Part shown: piece by piece, positions 27,477-36,060 of the stretch
How the letters are laid out: every line of letters begins with the position of its first letter
How positions within the stretch are numbered: the stretch's first letter is position 1
Assembly (NCBI GenBank): GCA_934757275.1
Contig: CAKVLN010000007.1
Coordinates: 35,650-99,649, forward strand
From: an uncultured Candidatus Melainabacteria bacterium
GTDB taxonomy: Bacteria > Cyanobacteriota > Vampirovibrionia > Gastranaerophilales > Gastranaerophilaceae
Length of the DNA: 64,000 nt
Direction: 5' to 3'
Notes under the pieces: model-generated
Seen by the model: only the letters and a program-made list of their open reading frames with translations
Told to the model about the DNA's origin: nothing
Databases searched by the model: none
Translations under genes and position numbers: made by a program

Positions 27477-28256
27477 CTATGATTTTTTTAAAATTTGTTG
27501 AACATCGTCATAACTATAATGTTCTATATATAACAAATTTTCTTTTATATAATCATTCATTCTTAATTTTAATTTTGAAATAATATCGTCTATTTTCGTT
27601 TTGTCTAGTTTGGTAAAATCAGCTAATAATAAAATTAAGCAAGCATTTCTATTATTAGCTTTATTATAAACTTTTATAGCTTCAATTTGTCTCTTAATAA
27701 ACTTTTCAACTTCTATACTACATTTTGTCATTTTTAATTCGATAAAACATTCTGCATTATATTCTTTAAAATAGGCATCAAAACGCACTTTATTTTTATA
27801 TCCATCTAATCCAGAATAAACAATATCCTGAGGCTTTAAATCAATATCATTAGGATTTTTATATTTAAGAAAATGTTTTAAAATGAGTTTTTCATCTTGC
27901 TCATTAAAATATTGTGACGAATTATCATTATTTTTTATATCATTAATATTATTTGTTGAATCTTGTCTTTCTGCTACATAATGATTATGTATTTCTGTTT
28001 TGTTAGAAATGACTGATACCTGTTTAAATAAAAGATTTTGTTGTTTTTCAATAAAATCTAGTTTTTTAGATAATTCTAAAAAAGTTCCTATTTTTATCAC
28101 TTCAAATTTATTAAGTAAGGATATAAAAATTGGAACACTTAAACAAAAACATATAAAATACATATTATATTGTTCTAAATAAATCTTTCCTTTAAATACT
28201 AATAAAGCTAAAGCTATTACAAATAAAGAATAAATAACATATAAAAATTTTAACAT
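27477..28256 (-). CDS. Membrane-anchored putative PD-(D/E)xK nuclease inside the hsd operon
   Basis: 259 residues from ATG 28256, which overlaps the hsdR stop (TGATG). Two membrane helices (about 4-22 and 30-48) are followed by a coiled region and an Asn/Asp-rich linker. The C-terminal domain carries Asp160 (VRFDAYF) and Glu173-x-Lys175 (CFIELKMTK), the core of a PD-(D/E)xK nuclease, with a helix after it (EKFIKRQIEAIKVYNK). A membrane-tethered nuclease between hsdR and hsdM is not part of standard type I systems. The catalytic reading is from motif only. Confidence 0.75.
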   Translation of the reverse strand: MLKFLYVIYSLFVIALALLVFKGKIYLEQYNMYFICFCLSVPIFISLLNKFEVIKIGTFLELSKKLDFIEKQQNLLFKQVSVISNKTEIHNHYVAERQDSTNNINDIKNNDNSSQYFNEQDEKLILKHFLKYKNPNDIDLKPQDIVYSGLDGYKNKVRFDAYFKEYNAECFIELKMTKCSIEVEKFIKRQIEAIKVYNKANNRNACLILLLADFTKLDKTKIDDIISKLKLRMNDYIKENLLYIEHYSYDDVQQILKKS

Positions 28257-30652
28257 CAAGCTACCTCGTTATCATTAAAGAGTTCTTTTTCAAGTTCTTT
28301 TATTGCTTCTTCATACTTGGTTTTTCCACCAAATTCTTTGATGATTTCTACAGGCGTTCCGATTTCATCAAAAGGTTGGAAATACAAGATTTCTCTATTC
28401 TCAATCTCTTCAATACCTTCATCTGCAAATTTGTCTATCAAGGCATTAAGAACTTTTCTTGCTTTTTCTGAATATTTGCCGAAGTAATTTCTTTTTTTGA
28501 CTTTTTCAGCTCTTTCTTTTCTTGATAATGGCGGAGTATCGAAGGTTACATGGCAAATCAAATCAAAAACACTCAAGTCTTTGCCTGTTTTTTGTTTAAC
28601 TTCTTCTCTCAATTCATCAAGCATTACACCTTGTTCAATTAGTTCATCAATAATTGCTGATTTTTTATCAGCTTCTGACCATTTTTTGATAAAATCATTC
28701 ATTGTAGCAAACTGTGCTTTTAGATTCTTTTTGGTATAATCCACAAGGCTTTCAGTTATTAATTTACCGTCTTTGCCATAATATTGAACTCTTTCACCTA
28801 CTTGTACAACTTCAATTCCATTCACATAGAATTTTTTAGTAGGATTTTCAACATCAGTAATATCAATATTTGGTGGAATTTCTACAACAGTTTCTCCTTC
28901 AGGAAGTTCATCAATTAAAGTTTCAACTTCTTCTTTTGTCTGCTCATCTTTTGGCATTTCTTCGGTTTCTTTTACATCTTTTATCTGAACAGGTTCGCCG
29001 TCAAAATCTTTATCCTCAAAAAGTCTTGTAACACCTCTAAAATCAAGAATAGTAAAATACCATTTGTCATAATCAGGTCTTAAACGGGTTCCACGACCGA
29101 TAATTTGTTTAAATTCTGTCATTGAATTAATATTGCTATCTATTGCTATTAGTTTGCAGGTCTTAGCGTCAACTCCTGTTGTCATTAACTTTGAAGTTGT
29201 AGCAATTACAGGATAAGTAACTTCAGAATCAATAAAGTTATCGAGTTCTTTTTTACCTTCATCGTTATCGCCTGTAATTTGCATTACATACTTTGAGTTC
29301 TCTGCTATCATATCAGGGTTTTCATTCACTAGGGCTTGACGCATTCTTGCTGCATGGTCAATATCAGTACAGAAAACAATCGTTTTATCATATCTGTTAT
29401 TATTCTTTAGATATTGTGTTATTCTTTTTGCGACAAGTTCTGTTCGTTCATCAACAACAATTTTTTTATCAAAATCTTTTACATTAAATTCCTCATCAGG
29501 AATTTCATTTCCATACTTATCAATTGTACCTTGTGGAAGTTTTAAGCCGTCCATATCAATATTAATTATTGGTCTAATAACTTTGTATGGGGCAAGAAAA
29601 CCATCTTCAATACCTTGTTTTAGAGAATATGTATAGATAGGTTCCCCGAAATATTCAATATTGGAAACTTCTTTTGTTTCTTTAGGTGTAGCTGTTAGAC
29701 CCAATTGGGTAGCTGATGAAAAATAATCTAATACCTCTCGCCAAGCTGAATCATCTTTAGCACTTCCCCTATGACACTCATCAATTACAATTAAATCAAA
29801 GAAATCTTTTGAAAATTCTTTATAAGCGTCTTTGTCTTCATTATTCCCAGTAATACCTTGATACAAGGCTAAATATATCTCATAAGATTTATCAATATGA
29901 CGTTTTGTAATCTTTGTCATTTTATCGCCAAATGGTGCAAAATCTTGGCTTTTTGTTTGATCAACTAAAATGTTTCTATCAGCTAAGAATAAAATACGTT
30001 TTTTATTCTTAGCTTTCCATAATCTCCAAATGATCTGAAATGCAGTATAAGTCTTACCTGTACCAGTTGCCATAACCAAAAGGACTCTGTCTTGCCCTTT
30101 TGCTATAGCTTCTACAGCTCTATTGATTGCAATTCTTTGATAATATCTAGGCTCCTTATTGCTTGAAACATCTTTATGATAGTTTTGGGTGAAAACTTTT
30201 TCTGTTTCTGCAACTTCGATTTGTTTAAATTTCTTGAATTTTTCCCATAATTCTTGTGGAGTTGGGAATTTATCCAAAGGTAATTCTATTTCTTTTTTCC
30301 CTAAATCAACCGTTCTATCGTGGAATAAAAAAGCATCTCCATTTGAAGAAAATACAAAAGGAATATCAAGAGTTTTTGCATATTCTATTGCTTGCTGGAT
30401 ACCTGCGCCTACACTATGTTTATTGTCTTTCGCTTCAATAACTGCTAAAGGAATATTGTTTTTATAATATAGGATATAATCAGCTCTTTTACCTTTACCA
30501 CGTGAAACAAGCTTACCTCTAACAATAACTTTCCCAGCCGTAAAAGAAACTTCTTCTCTAATTTGCGAGTCTTTATTCCACCCAGCTTTTAGAATTGCAG
30601 GTGTTATAAATTTTGTACAAATATCACGTTCTGATAAATCTTTTTTATACAT
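28256..30652 (-). CDS. hsdR: Type I restriction endonuclease subunit
   Basis: 798 residues. N-terminal nuclease: Asp58 (KRADYILYY) and Glu73-x-Lys75 (AVIEAKDNKH), then an SF2 translocase with Walker A MATGTGKT (about 194-201), DECH box (VIDECHRGSA), GLTATP and the motif VI region QIIGRGTRLRPDY. The C-terminal region is helical and binds the methylase complex in relatives. It is the first gene of the operon hsdR - membrane nuclease - hsdM - SieB-like - hsdS. The stop overlaps the next ATG. Confidence 0.96.
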   Translation of the reverse strand: MYKKDLSERDICTKFITPAILKAGWNKDSQIREEVSFTAGKVIVRGKLVSRGKGKRADYILYYKNNIPLAVIEAKDNKHSVGAGIQQAIEYAKTLDIPFVFSSNGDAFLFHDRTVDLGKKEIELPLDKFPTPQELWEKFKKFKQIEVAETEKVFTQNYHKDVSSNKEPRYYQRIAINRAVEAIAKGQDRVLLVMATGTGKTYTAFQIIWRLWKAKNKKRILFLADRNILVDQTKSQDFAPFGDKMTKITKRHIDKSYEIYLALYQGITGNNEDKDAYKEFSKDFFDLIVIDECHRGSAKDDSAWREVLDYFSSATQLGLTATPKETKEVSNIEYFGEPIYTYSLKQGIEDGFLAPYKVIRPIINIDMDGLKLPQGTIDKYGNEIPDEEFNVKDFDKKIVVDERTELVAKRITQYLKNNNRYDKTIVFCTDIDHAARMRQALVNENPDMIAENSKYVMQITGDNDEGKKELDNFIDSEVTYPVIATTSKLMTTGVDAKTCKLIAIDSNINSMTEFKQIIGRGTRLRPDYDKWYFTILDFRGVTRLFEDKDFDGEPVQIKDVKETEEMPKDEQTKEEVETLIDELPEGETVVEIPPNIDITDVENPTKKFYVNGIEVVQVGERVQYYGKDGKLITESLVDYTKKNLKAQFATMNDFIKKWSEADKKSAIIDELIEQGVMLDELREEVKQKTGKDLSVFDLICHVTFDTPPLSRKERAEKVKKRNYFGKYSEKARKVLNALIDKFADEGIEEIENREILYFQPFDEIGTPVEIIKEFGGKTKYEEAIKELEKELFNDNEVA

Positions 30653-30772
30653 TAAGACCTCGCAGCTTATGTGATAATTCTATCATAAATATACATAAAC
30701 AGTGAAAAAGAAAATGTTACATAATACTAAATTTGTAAGAACAAAAATAAATAAGTATTTATTACCATCATT

Positions 30773-31311
30773 CTACAAATAAAAATTCATGTAACTTTCA
30801 TCAATTGTGTCTTGTTCGATGCCGATATAACGAAGTGTTACTGATGGCGAGGAGTGGTTAAAGATTTTTTGCAGGAGTACTATATCATTATATTTTTTAT
30901 AATGATGATACCCGAATGTCTTCCTCAATGTATGTGTTCCGATTCTTTCCTTCACCCCGACGGCTTGCGCTGCCTTATTTAAAATTCTATATGCCTGTGC
31001 TCTATCGAGCCTGCAATGTTTTTGAGTATAAAAAAGCGGTTGCTCACTCGGTAATCCTTTTACAAATAAATCAATCTCCTCTTTCAAAAACCTATTAAGC
31101 GGAAATTTCTTATACTTATTCGTCTTTTTCTCTCTAATTTCAATATAATCTCGGCCCTTTACATCCCCAACATCAAGCGATAATATATCAGATATTCTTA
31201 GTCCTGTATTTATCCCGAAACTAAAAAGCAGAACATCTCTCGGTTTTTTGCCAAATATTTTTTAATCTTTTGAATATCTTCTATTTTTTTTATAGGTTGT
31301 ACTACATTCAT
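30773..31311 (-). pseudogene. Tyrosine recombinase disrupted by one frameshift
   Basis: From ATG 31311 the protein starts MNVVQPIKKIEDIQKIKKYL, then shifts frame within an A-rich run near 31253. In the other frame it continues RDVLLFSFGINTGLRISDIL and on to TLRKTFGYHHY, FNHSSPSVTLRYIGI at the end. Arg (GLRIS), His-x-x-Arg (HTLR), His (FNHS) and Tyr (RYIGI) are all present, so only the shift inactivates it. The intact length would be about 179 residues, the small FimB/FimE-like class. It is a paralogue of the genes at 50772 and 51580. The 3' piece alone (from 31087) lacks the first arginine. Confidence 0.85.
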
Positions 31312-31656
31312 TTTCAAACTCGCTTAATCCCAGACAATGATTGCTTCCTCCGTATAAAAAGTAAAGTCTAATAATATGAAATTTAAACATTTGAGTTTGC
31401 GAAAAAATTGACATTTTTCTCGCAAACTGCGGGGAACGGTTTCGCATCACACACCTATGGTTGGATTTGAAAAATCTCAAAATTTTGTCAATTTTTGGAT
31501 TTTTCCGCACCCTCATTATTTAAACAGCATTCAAAAAGTGTTCAAAAATTTTGGCAACATTCAAAATATCCTTCCGCCTGCAAAAAAAACATTTACCCCT
31601 ACCCGCACATACACTTACAAAAAAAATACAACACAACTTCATTTTGTTGTATTTTT
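31312..31656. other. Non-coding stretch between the recombinase remnant and hipBA
   Basis: AT-rich with no credible gene. It contains TTGGCAACATT (31551-31561) and AAATACAACACAA (about 31625-31637), both found again downstream of hipA (33241-33251 and about 33262-33274). A hairpin AAAAATACAAC / GTTGTATTTTT (31622-31656) ends in T's and could act as a terminator. Confidence 0.5.
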
Positions 31657-31673
31657 CGATTTATTAAATATTG

Positions 31674-31728
31674 GATAATATATTATCTAAATATTGACTT
31701 TTGACTAATTTTGGTATAATATATTATC
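31674..31728 (+). promoter_or_regulatory. hipBA promoter with two palindromic operators
   Basis: The perfect palindrome GATAATATATTATC (31674-31687) recurs as ATAATATATTATC at 31716-31728, overlapping the -10 box TATAAT (31715-31720). A TTGACT box lies at 31694-31699 with 15-base spacing. Two identical sites around a promoter fit autorepression by the HipB dimer. The start codon is only nine bases after the -10 with no ribosome site, so the message is probably leaderless. Confidence 0.65.
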
Positions 31729-31729
31729 T

Positions 31730-32008
31730 ATGAATAATCTTTTATTTAATCCTAAGACACCTAATGAGATAGCAAAAGAATTGGTTGAGAAAATTAAGCA
31801 ACACAGAAAAAAGCTTAAAATTTCTCAGGCTCAACTTGCAACTAAATCAGGTGTTAGTCTTGGTTCTATTAAAAGATTTGAATCTAAGTACGAAATTTCT
31901 TTGAATTCTTTTATAAAAATCCTAATTGCTCTTAATTTAGAGCAAGATTTGGAAAATTTATTCACACAAAAAAATTACAACTCAATTGATGAGGTTATAA
32001 ATGGATAA
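31730..32008 (+). CDS. hipB: HipB-like antitoxin, XRE family
   Basis: 92 residues. The helix-turn-helix occupies residues 18-70 (IKQHRKKLKISQAQLATKSG, VSLGSIKRFES). HipB binds operators in its own promoter and neutralises HipA. It overlaps hipA by eight bases. The ATG sits within ten bases of the -10 box, without a Shine-Dalgarno. Confidence 0.9.
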   Translation: MNNLLFNPKTPNEIAKELVEKIKQHRKKLKISQAQLATKSGVSLGSIKRFESKYEISLNSFIKILIALNLEQDLENLFTQKNYNSIDEVING

Positions 32009-33104
32009 CTATAAATATTTAAAAGTTTTTTATAATAATATTTTAGTTGGCACTCTGGCTAAAACTCCAGATAGAGTTGTTGCTTTTGAATATGATTCAG
32101 AATGGTTAAATAATGGGTTTAGCATTTCACCTTTTAGCTTGCCACTCATCAAGAAAGTTTTTATTCCAAAATATGACCCATTTGGTGGATTATTTGGAGT
32201 TTTTAATGACAGTTTGCCAGATGGTTGGGGGCGATTACTCGTTGACAGATTATTTTTGAAAAATAAAATTAACCCCAATGAAATTGATAACCTAAATCGA
32301 CTTGCTGTTGTACAAGAAAGTGGTATGGGGGCTTTGACTTATAAACCGGAACATAGATTTGAATCGGGAAATAACATTTCTGATTATGATATTCTTGCTC
32401 AAGAATGTTCAAAAATACTAGAATCACAAAATTCAGAAAATTTAGATGAGATTTTTAATTTAGGCGGTTCATCTGGTGGAGCAAGACCCAAAATTTTAAC
32501 GTCTATTGATAATGAGGATTGGATTATTAAATTCCCATCATCATCTGATCCTAAAAATATAGGCGAAAAAGAATATCAATATTCCCTATGTGCAAAAGAT
32601 TGCGGAATAAATATGACTGAAACAAGGCTTTTCCCATCTAAGATTTGTTCAGGATATTTTGGGATAAAAAGGTTTGACCGTAAAAATGGTAAAAAAGTTC
32701 ATATGGTATCAGTTAGCGGGCTTTTAGAGACAAGTCACAGACTTCCTAATCTTGATTACAATACGTTGATGAAATTAACTCTTGAATTGACTAGAAATTA
32801 TCAGGATATTGAGCAACTGTTTAGACTAATGTGTTTTAACGTATTTGCACACAATCGAGATGATCATTCAAAGAATTTTTCTTTTCTTTTTGATGATACA
32901 AAAAAAGAATGGCACTTATCTCCTGCGTACGATTTGACTTACAGTTTTTCATTTAATGGAGAACACGCAACAACAATTAATGGCGAGGGTAAAAATCCGA
33001 CTTTAGATGATATTCTAGCTGTTGCAAAAAATATAGGACTCAAGGAAAAATTTGCAAAAGATATTGCCTTAGATATTCGAGAAAAGTGCTCAAAATTATT
33101 TTAA
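32001..33104 (+). CDS. hipA: HipA-like serine/threonine kinase toxin
   Basis: 367 residues. The N-terminal subdomain 1 contains FGVFNDSLPDGWG. The kinase core shows the P-loop-like GGSSGGARPK, the ATP-binding Lys in WIIKFPS, the catalytic HNRDDHSKNF and the Mg-binding SPAYDLT. HipA kinases phosphorylate tRNA ligases or related targets to cause growth arrest; here the target is unknown. The shorter length compared with E. coli HipA fits the group lacking part of the N-terminal region. All catalytic residues are present, so it should be active. Confidence 0.93.
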   Translation: MDNYKYLKVFYNNILVGTLAKTPDRVVAFEYDSEWLNNGFSISPFSLPLIKKVFIPKYDPFGGLFGVFNDSLPDGWGRLLVDRLFLKNKINPNEIDNLNRLAVVQESGMGALTYKPEHRFESGNNISDYDILAQECSKILESQNSENLDEIFNLGGSSGGARPKILTSIDNEDWIIKFPSSSDPKNIGEKEYQYSLCAKDCGINMTETRLFPSKICSGYFGIKRFDRKNGKKVHMVSVSGLLETSHRLPNLDYNTLMKLTLELTRNYQDIEQLFRLMCFNVFAHNRDDHSKNFSFLFDDTKKEWHLSPAYDLTYSFSFNGEHATTINGEGKNPTLDDILAVAKNIGLKEKFAKDIALDIREKCSKLF

Positions 33105-33416
33105 TTAACCTAATCTTTTTGTCTATTTAATCTTTAAATAGAAGTTTCTTTAAACAAATTTTACTAATAATAATTTTATGTAATATTTATGGACTGACCA
33201 GTTTTGTGTAATTGTCATAATTCAGTCATACTCTGCAAGATTGGCAACATTTAACAATACAAAATACAACACAAAACGCATGAAATAACCTCAAATACGA
33301 TTGGCATTTGAGATACAAACCTGATTAATCAACTTTACCATGACATGTAACTTGGGATTCCATAAATTCTACATCTAACATGAATTGTAAAAACAGGCAT
33401 GGTTAATAAGACTAGA
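33105..33416. other. Intergenic region after hipA with direct repeats of the upstream flank
   Basis: No gene. TTGGCAACATT at 33241-33251 and AAATACAACACAA at about 33262-33274 repeat elements found upstream of hipB. A short inverted repeat CTCAAAT / ATTTGAG lies at about 33290-33312. The two genes on either side converge. Confidence 0.45.
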
Positions 33417-35402
33417 TTATTTTTGAATTAACCTAAAATTTATAACTCTACAAATAAATGTAGAACAGTCGTTTGCACTTTCAAATGCTTTCTTATAATG
33501 TTTAGCTTTCCAGTTATATAAAAATATTAAATTTTTAGCCTCTTGTATGTCGTTTTTTGTTTTTAATTTATTCAATGAATTATTTAAAATTTTCAACGAT
33601 TTATCATAGTTTCTAAGTTTTGCATTTAATCTAGCAAGTTCCAATGTCGGAGTTAAATAATATCCATCTGGTGTTGGAACCACATGATTTGAGTAAGTTG
33701 GGTATAAATCTTTAATCATAGAATAATACTCAACAGCTTTTTGTATATTATTGTTTTTGCGATAAATATCAGCTATTTTTTGATATAAATAATCACAATC
33801 AGAGTTTTTACAATATTTTATAGCTTTTTCATAATATTCAATAGTTTTTGTATATTCATAATCAGTTTTTTCTAATTTATAACCTATTGCTTTTTGATGC
33901 CCACAATTTTCATAAGCCCATCCCAGTTTTTCAAATACTTCATAAGCTTTTGGATTTAATTCTAAAGCTTTTTCATAATCTTTTATTGCAGAATAATAAT
34001 CGGAAGTAATGCTACTTTCATCAATAAATATAGAGTCCTCAACGTTTTCTAAATCGCCTCTTTGAATATATAATTGATAATCATTAGGATGTTTTTTTAT
34101 TTCTTTATTTAATTCTTGTATTTTTTCTAATGCCACTATAGAACTCATATAATATGGTGCTCTATCTTGTGCTTCAAAAAGCATTATTCTAGCTTGATTA
34201 AAAAGTCCATTTCTATAATATTCCCGTGCTAAATCATAATATATTAAAGTTGATATTGGATAATACGTATCCGAACTTTGATTGTCAGCAATTTTGTTAA
34301 ATGCAACTTTTATATCATCTTCTGTTAATCCACCAATACCACTTATCAAAAGATTTTTAACTATTTTCTCAATAGCTTTTTGATTAGCATTTTCATCAAC
34401 ATCAATTACTATATTTGCTTTAACATCAGGAATAGACATTGATGCAGGCTTTATATTAATATCAACCTTGCAATCTGATACCGAACTAAGCATATTTATC
34501 GTTTTACGATAAGACCTATTCAAATTTTTCTCATATCGTTTTTTGTTTTTATTAAAACAAACTCCTGAATAAATTTTTAAATTTTGTGTAACAAACATAC
34601 TATCTGCAAGTTCAACAGCTTTCATTCTTACGTTTGATTCTGAAACATTATAAAGACCAATCTTATAAATAGTTCCGTCTTTTATTCTTACTGTTGAGGT
34701 ATTGTTTTCGGCAATAAATTCTTGAACATAATTTGCAAGAGTTAAATCATCTGTTTCTGCAATAAATTTTATATCAGGATATGATGGTTTAATAAAACTT
34801 ATAACAAGACACAGAATAATAGTTACAATTAAAACTTTAGAACAAATTTTAATAACTCTTTTTTCAGGACTTATTTTCTTAACTTCTTTATTAAAATGAT
34901 ATTTTCTTATAATGCTTTCTTTTTTTAGCTCTCTTTTATTTTCAGGGAAAAATTCTAAAAATTTTTCGAGATATTTGTCCCTGTTTTTCTTGTCACTTAA
35001 TTCGTTATATGAAATTGTTAAATTCAAATAACAGAATTTTTTATTTTCTTTGCATATTAAATTTTTGAACTTGTTTGTAGAACTAAACTCGTTCATTTTT
35101 TCCAAAGTAATATGATAAAGCTTAATTGCTATTGGATAATTATAAAATAAATTTTTATTTAAATTCGCATCCATAAATGTGTATGCATAATTACCACAAA
35201 ACAGTTTAAAAATAAAAATAAATATTGGTCCAAAACTAAACAGTACAAAGATGTATAATAGAGCAAATAACAAACTTAAAATCACATCAAAAAATGAGTC
35301 ATATCGAATAAAAATTGTACTAAAGAAAAAAATGTTCATAGGAACGGAGTATAATACTCCAATTATCAAACTAAGATACCAAAAATAGTGCTTATTATTC
35401 AT
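33417..35402 (-). CDS. Membrane TPR protein with a YscJ/FliF-like segment
   Basis: 661 residues. Two N-terminal membrane helices (about 8-32, 38-68), a cytoplasmic part, and a third helix near 185-205 (VLIVTIILCLVISFI). The following 150 residues include DCKVDINIKPASMSIPDVKA and LLISGIGGLTEDDIKVAFNK, whose pattern resembles the ring-building domain of YscJ/FliF-type secretion proteins (paired strands, then 'v.gL...dI.V'). The C-terminal half is tetratricopeptide repeats (YYSAIKDYEKALELNPKAYE, YTKTIEYYEKAIKYC). No family can be assigned with confidence. It lies alone, convergent to hipBA. Confidence 0.75.
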   Translation of the reverse strand: MNNKHYFWYLSLIIGVLYSVPMNIFFFSTIFIRYDSFFDVILSLLFALLYIFVLFSFGPIFIFIFKLFCGNYAYTFMDANLNKNLFYNYPIAIKLYHITLEKMNEFSSTNKFKNLICKENKKFCYLNLTISYNELSDKKNRDKYLEKFLEFFPENKRELKKESIIRKYHFNKEVKKISPEKRVIKICSKVLIVTIILCLVISFIKPSYPDIKFIAETDDLTLANYVQEFIAENNTSTVRIKDGTIYKIGLYNVSESNVRMKAVELADSMFVTQNLKIYSGVCFNKNKKRYEKNLNRSYRKTINMLSSVSDCKVDINIKPASMSIPDVKANIVIDVDENANQKAIEKIVKNLLISGIGGLTEDDIKVAFNKIADNQSSDTYYPISTLIYYDLAREYYRNGLFNQARIMLFEAQDRAPYYMSSIVALEKIQELNKEIKKHPNDYQLYIQRGDLENVEDSIFIDESSITSDYYSAIKDYEKALELNPKAYEVFEKLGWAYENCGHQKAIGYKLEKTDYEYTKTIEYYEKAIKYCKNSDCDYLYQKIADIYRKNNNIQKAVEYYSMIKDLYPTYSNHVVPTPDGYYLTPTLELARLNAKLRNYDKSLKILNNSLNKLKTKNDIQEAKNLIFLYNWKAKHYKKAFESANDCSTFICRVINFRLIQK

Positions 35403-35490
35403 TCAATTATTCCTTATAAAAAATCGTTATAATACTCTTATATTAACAATTCTTTATGAAAAATCAAATTATTTACCTTTGTTAATTTAT

Positions 35491-35835
35491 GTTTGTGCTT
35501 TCTGTCATTGCCAATATTCCATGGTGCGTTGGTGGCGTTGTCTTAGTTCAAAAATTTGTTTTTGCAGGCAGTTCAAATTGCGATTAAAAATTTTGATTAG
35601 CACTGATAAAGGTGAGGTCGGTGGTTCGAGCGCAAGGTGGCTGAGGGCGGAGTGCTTTTGCGATTGTGCGATTAGCACATTAGCAAAACACGCAGACCCG
35701 TTATACGCCACCGAGCAAGACAGTCCACTGCGGCCCATATAAAGAAAACTTCTTGTAAAAGAGGTCTTTTTTATTTGCAGAAGTAGACGACACAATAATA
35801 GCAAGGCTTTTAGACCTTGCTTTTTCAATGCAAAC
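35491..35835 (+). repeat. Composite repeat with tRNA-Ile 3' fragment, copy 1
   Basis: Three parts. First, 35491-35602, a segment shared with copy 2 whose minus strand could encode the tail of a protein (LQKQIFELRQRHQRTMEYWQ). Second, 35603-35630 plus 35722-35737, the 3' half of tRNA-Ile split in the T-loop by 91 bases bounded by GGTGGC / GCCACC. Third, the tRNA terminator and its flank to 35835, nearly identical to 8117-8225. The tRNA part cannot be functional. This marks the far edge of the accessory region that begins after tRNA-Ile. Confidence 0.85.
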
Positions 35836-36010
35836 TTTTATAAAAATATCAAATGGTTTTAAAGCAATATTACTCTTTTAACACAAAGTCGAAAATATGA
35901 ACTAAACAGGGATTCCCATAATTGAAAAATTTAAGAAAAATAAAAATATTAATTTCCTTGTTTAATGTTAAATTGTAACAATTTTTCTTATGTGTTGTTA
36001 CATTTATCAA

Positions 36011-36039
36011 TTTTGAAAAACTTTATGCCTTTATATAAT
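36011..36039 (+). promoter_or_regulatory. Promoter of the gene at 36061
   Basis: TATAAT at 36034-36039, with TTTTGA (36011-36016) 17 bases before it. An AAAGGT ribosome site is at about 36050. Confidence 0.45.
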
Positions 36040-36060
36040 AGTAAAGGTAAAGGTTGTTAA

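Noticed and set aside
31457..31704. Two overlapping 70-codon plus-strand frames before hipB
   Set aside because: Low-complexity AT-rich sequence crossing the terminator hairpin and hip operators; no ribosome site.
35479..35828. Open frames on both strands across the composite repeat (and the same at 37420-37657)
   Set aside because: They run through a split tRNA fragment, its terminator and a palindromic insert, and have no ribosome sites; repeated frames reflect the repeat.
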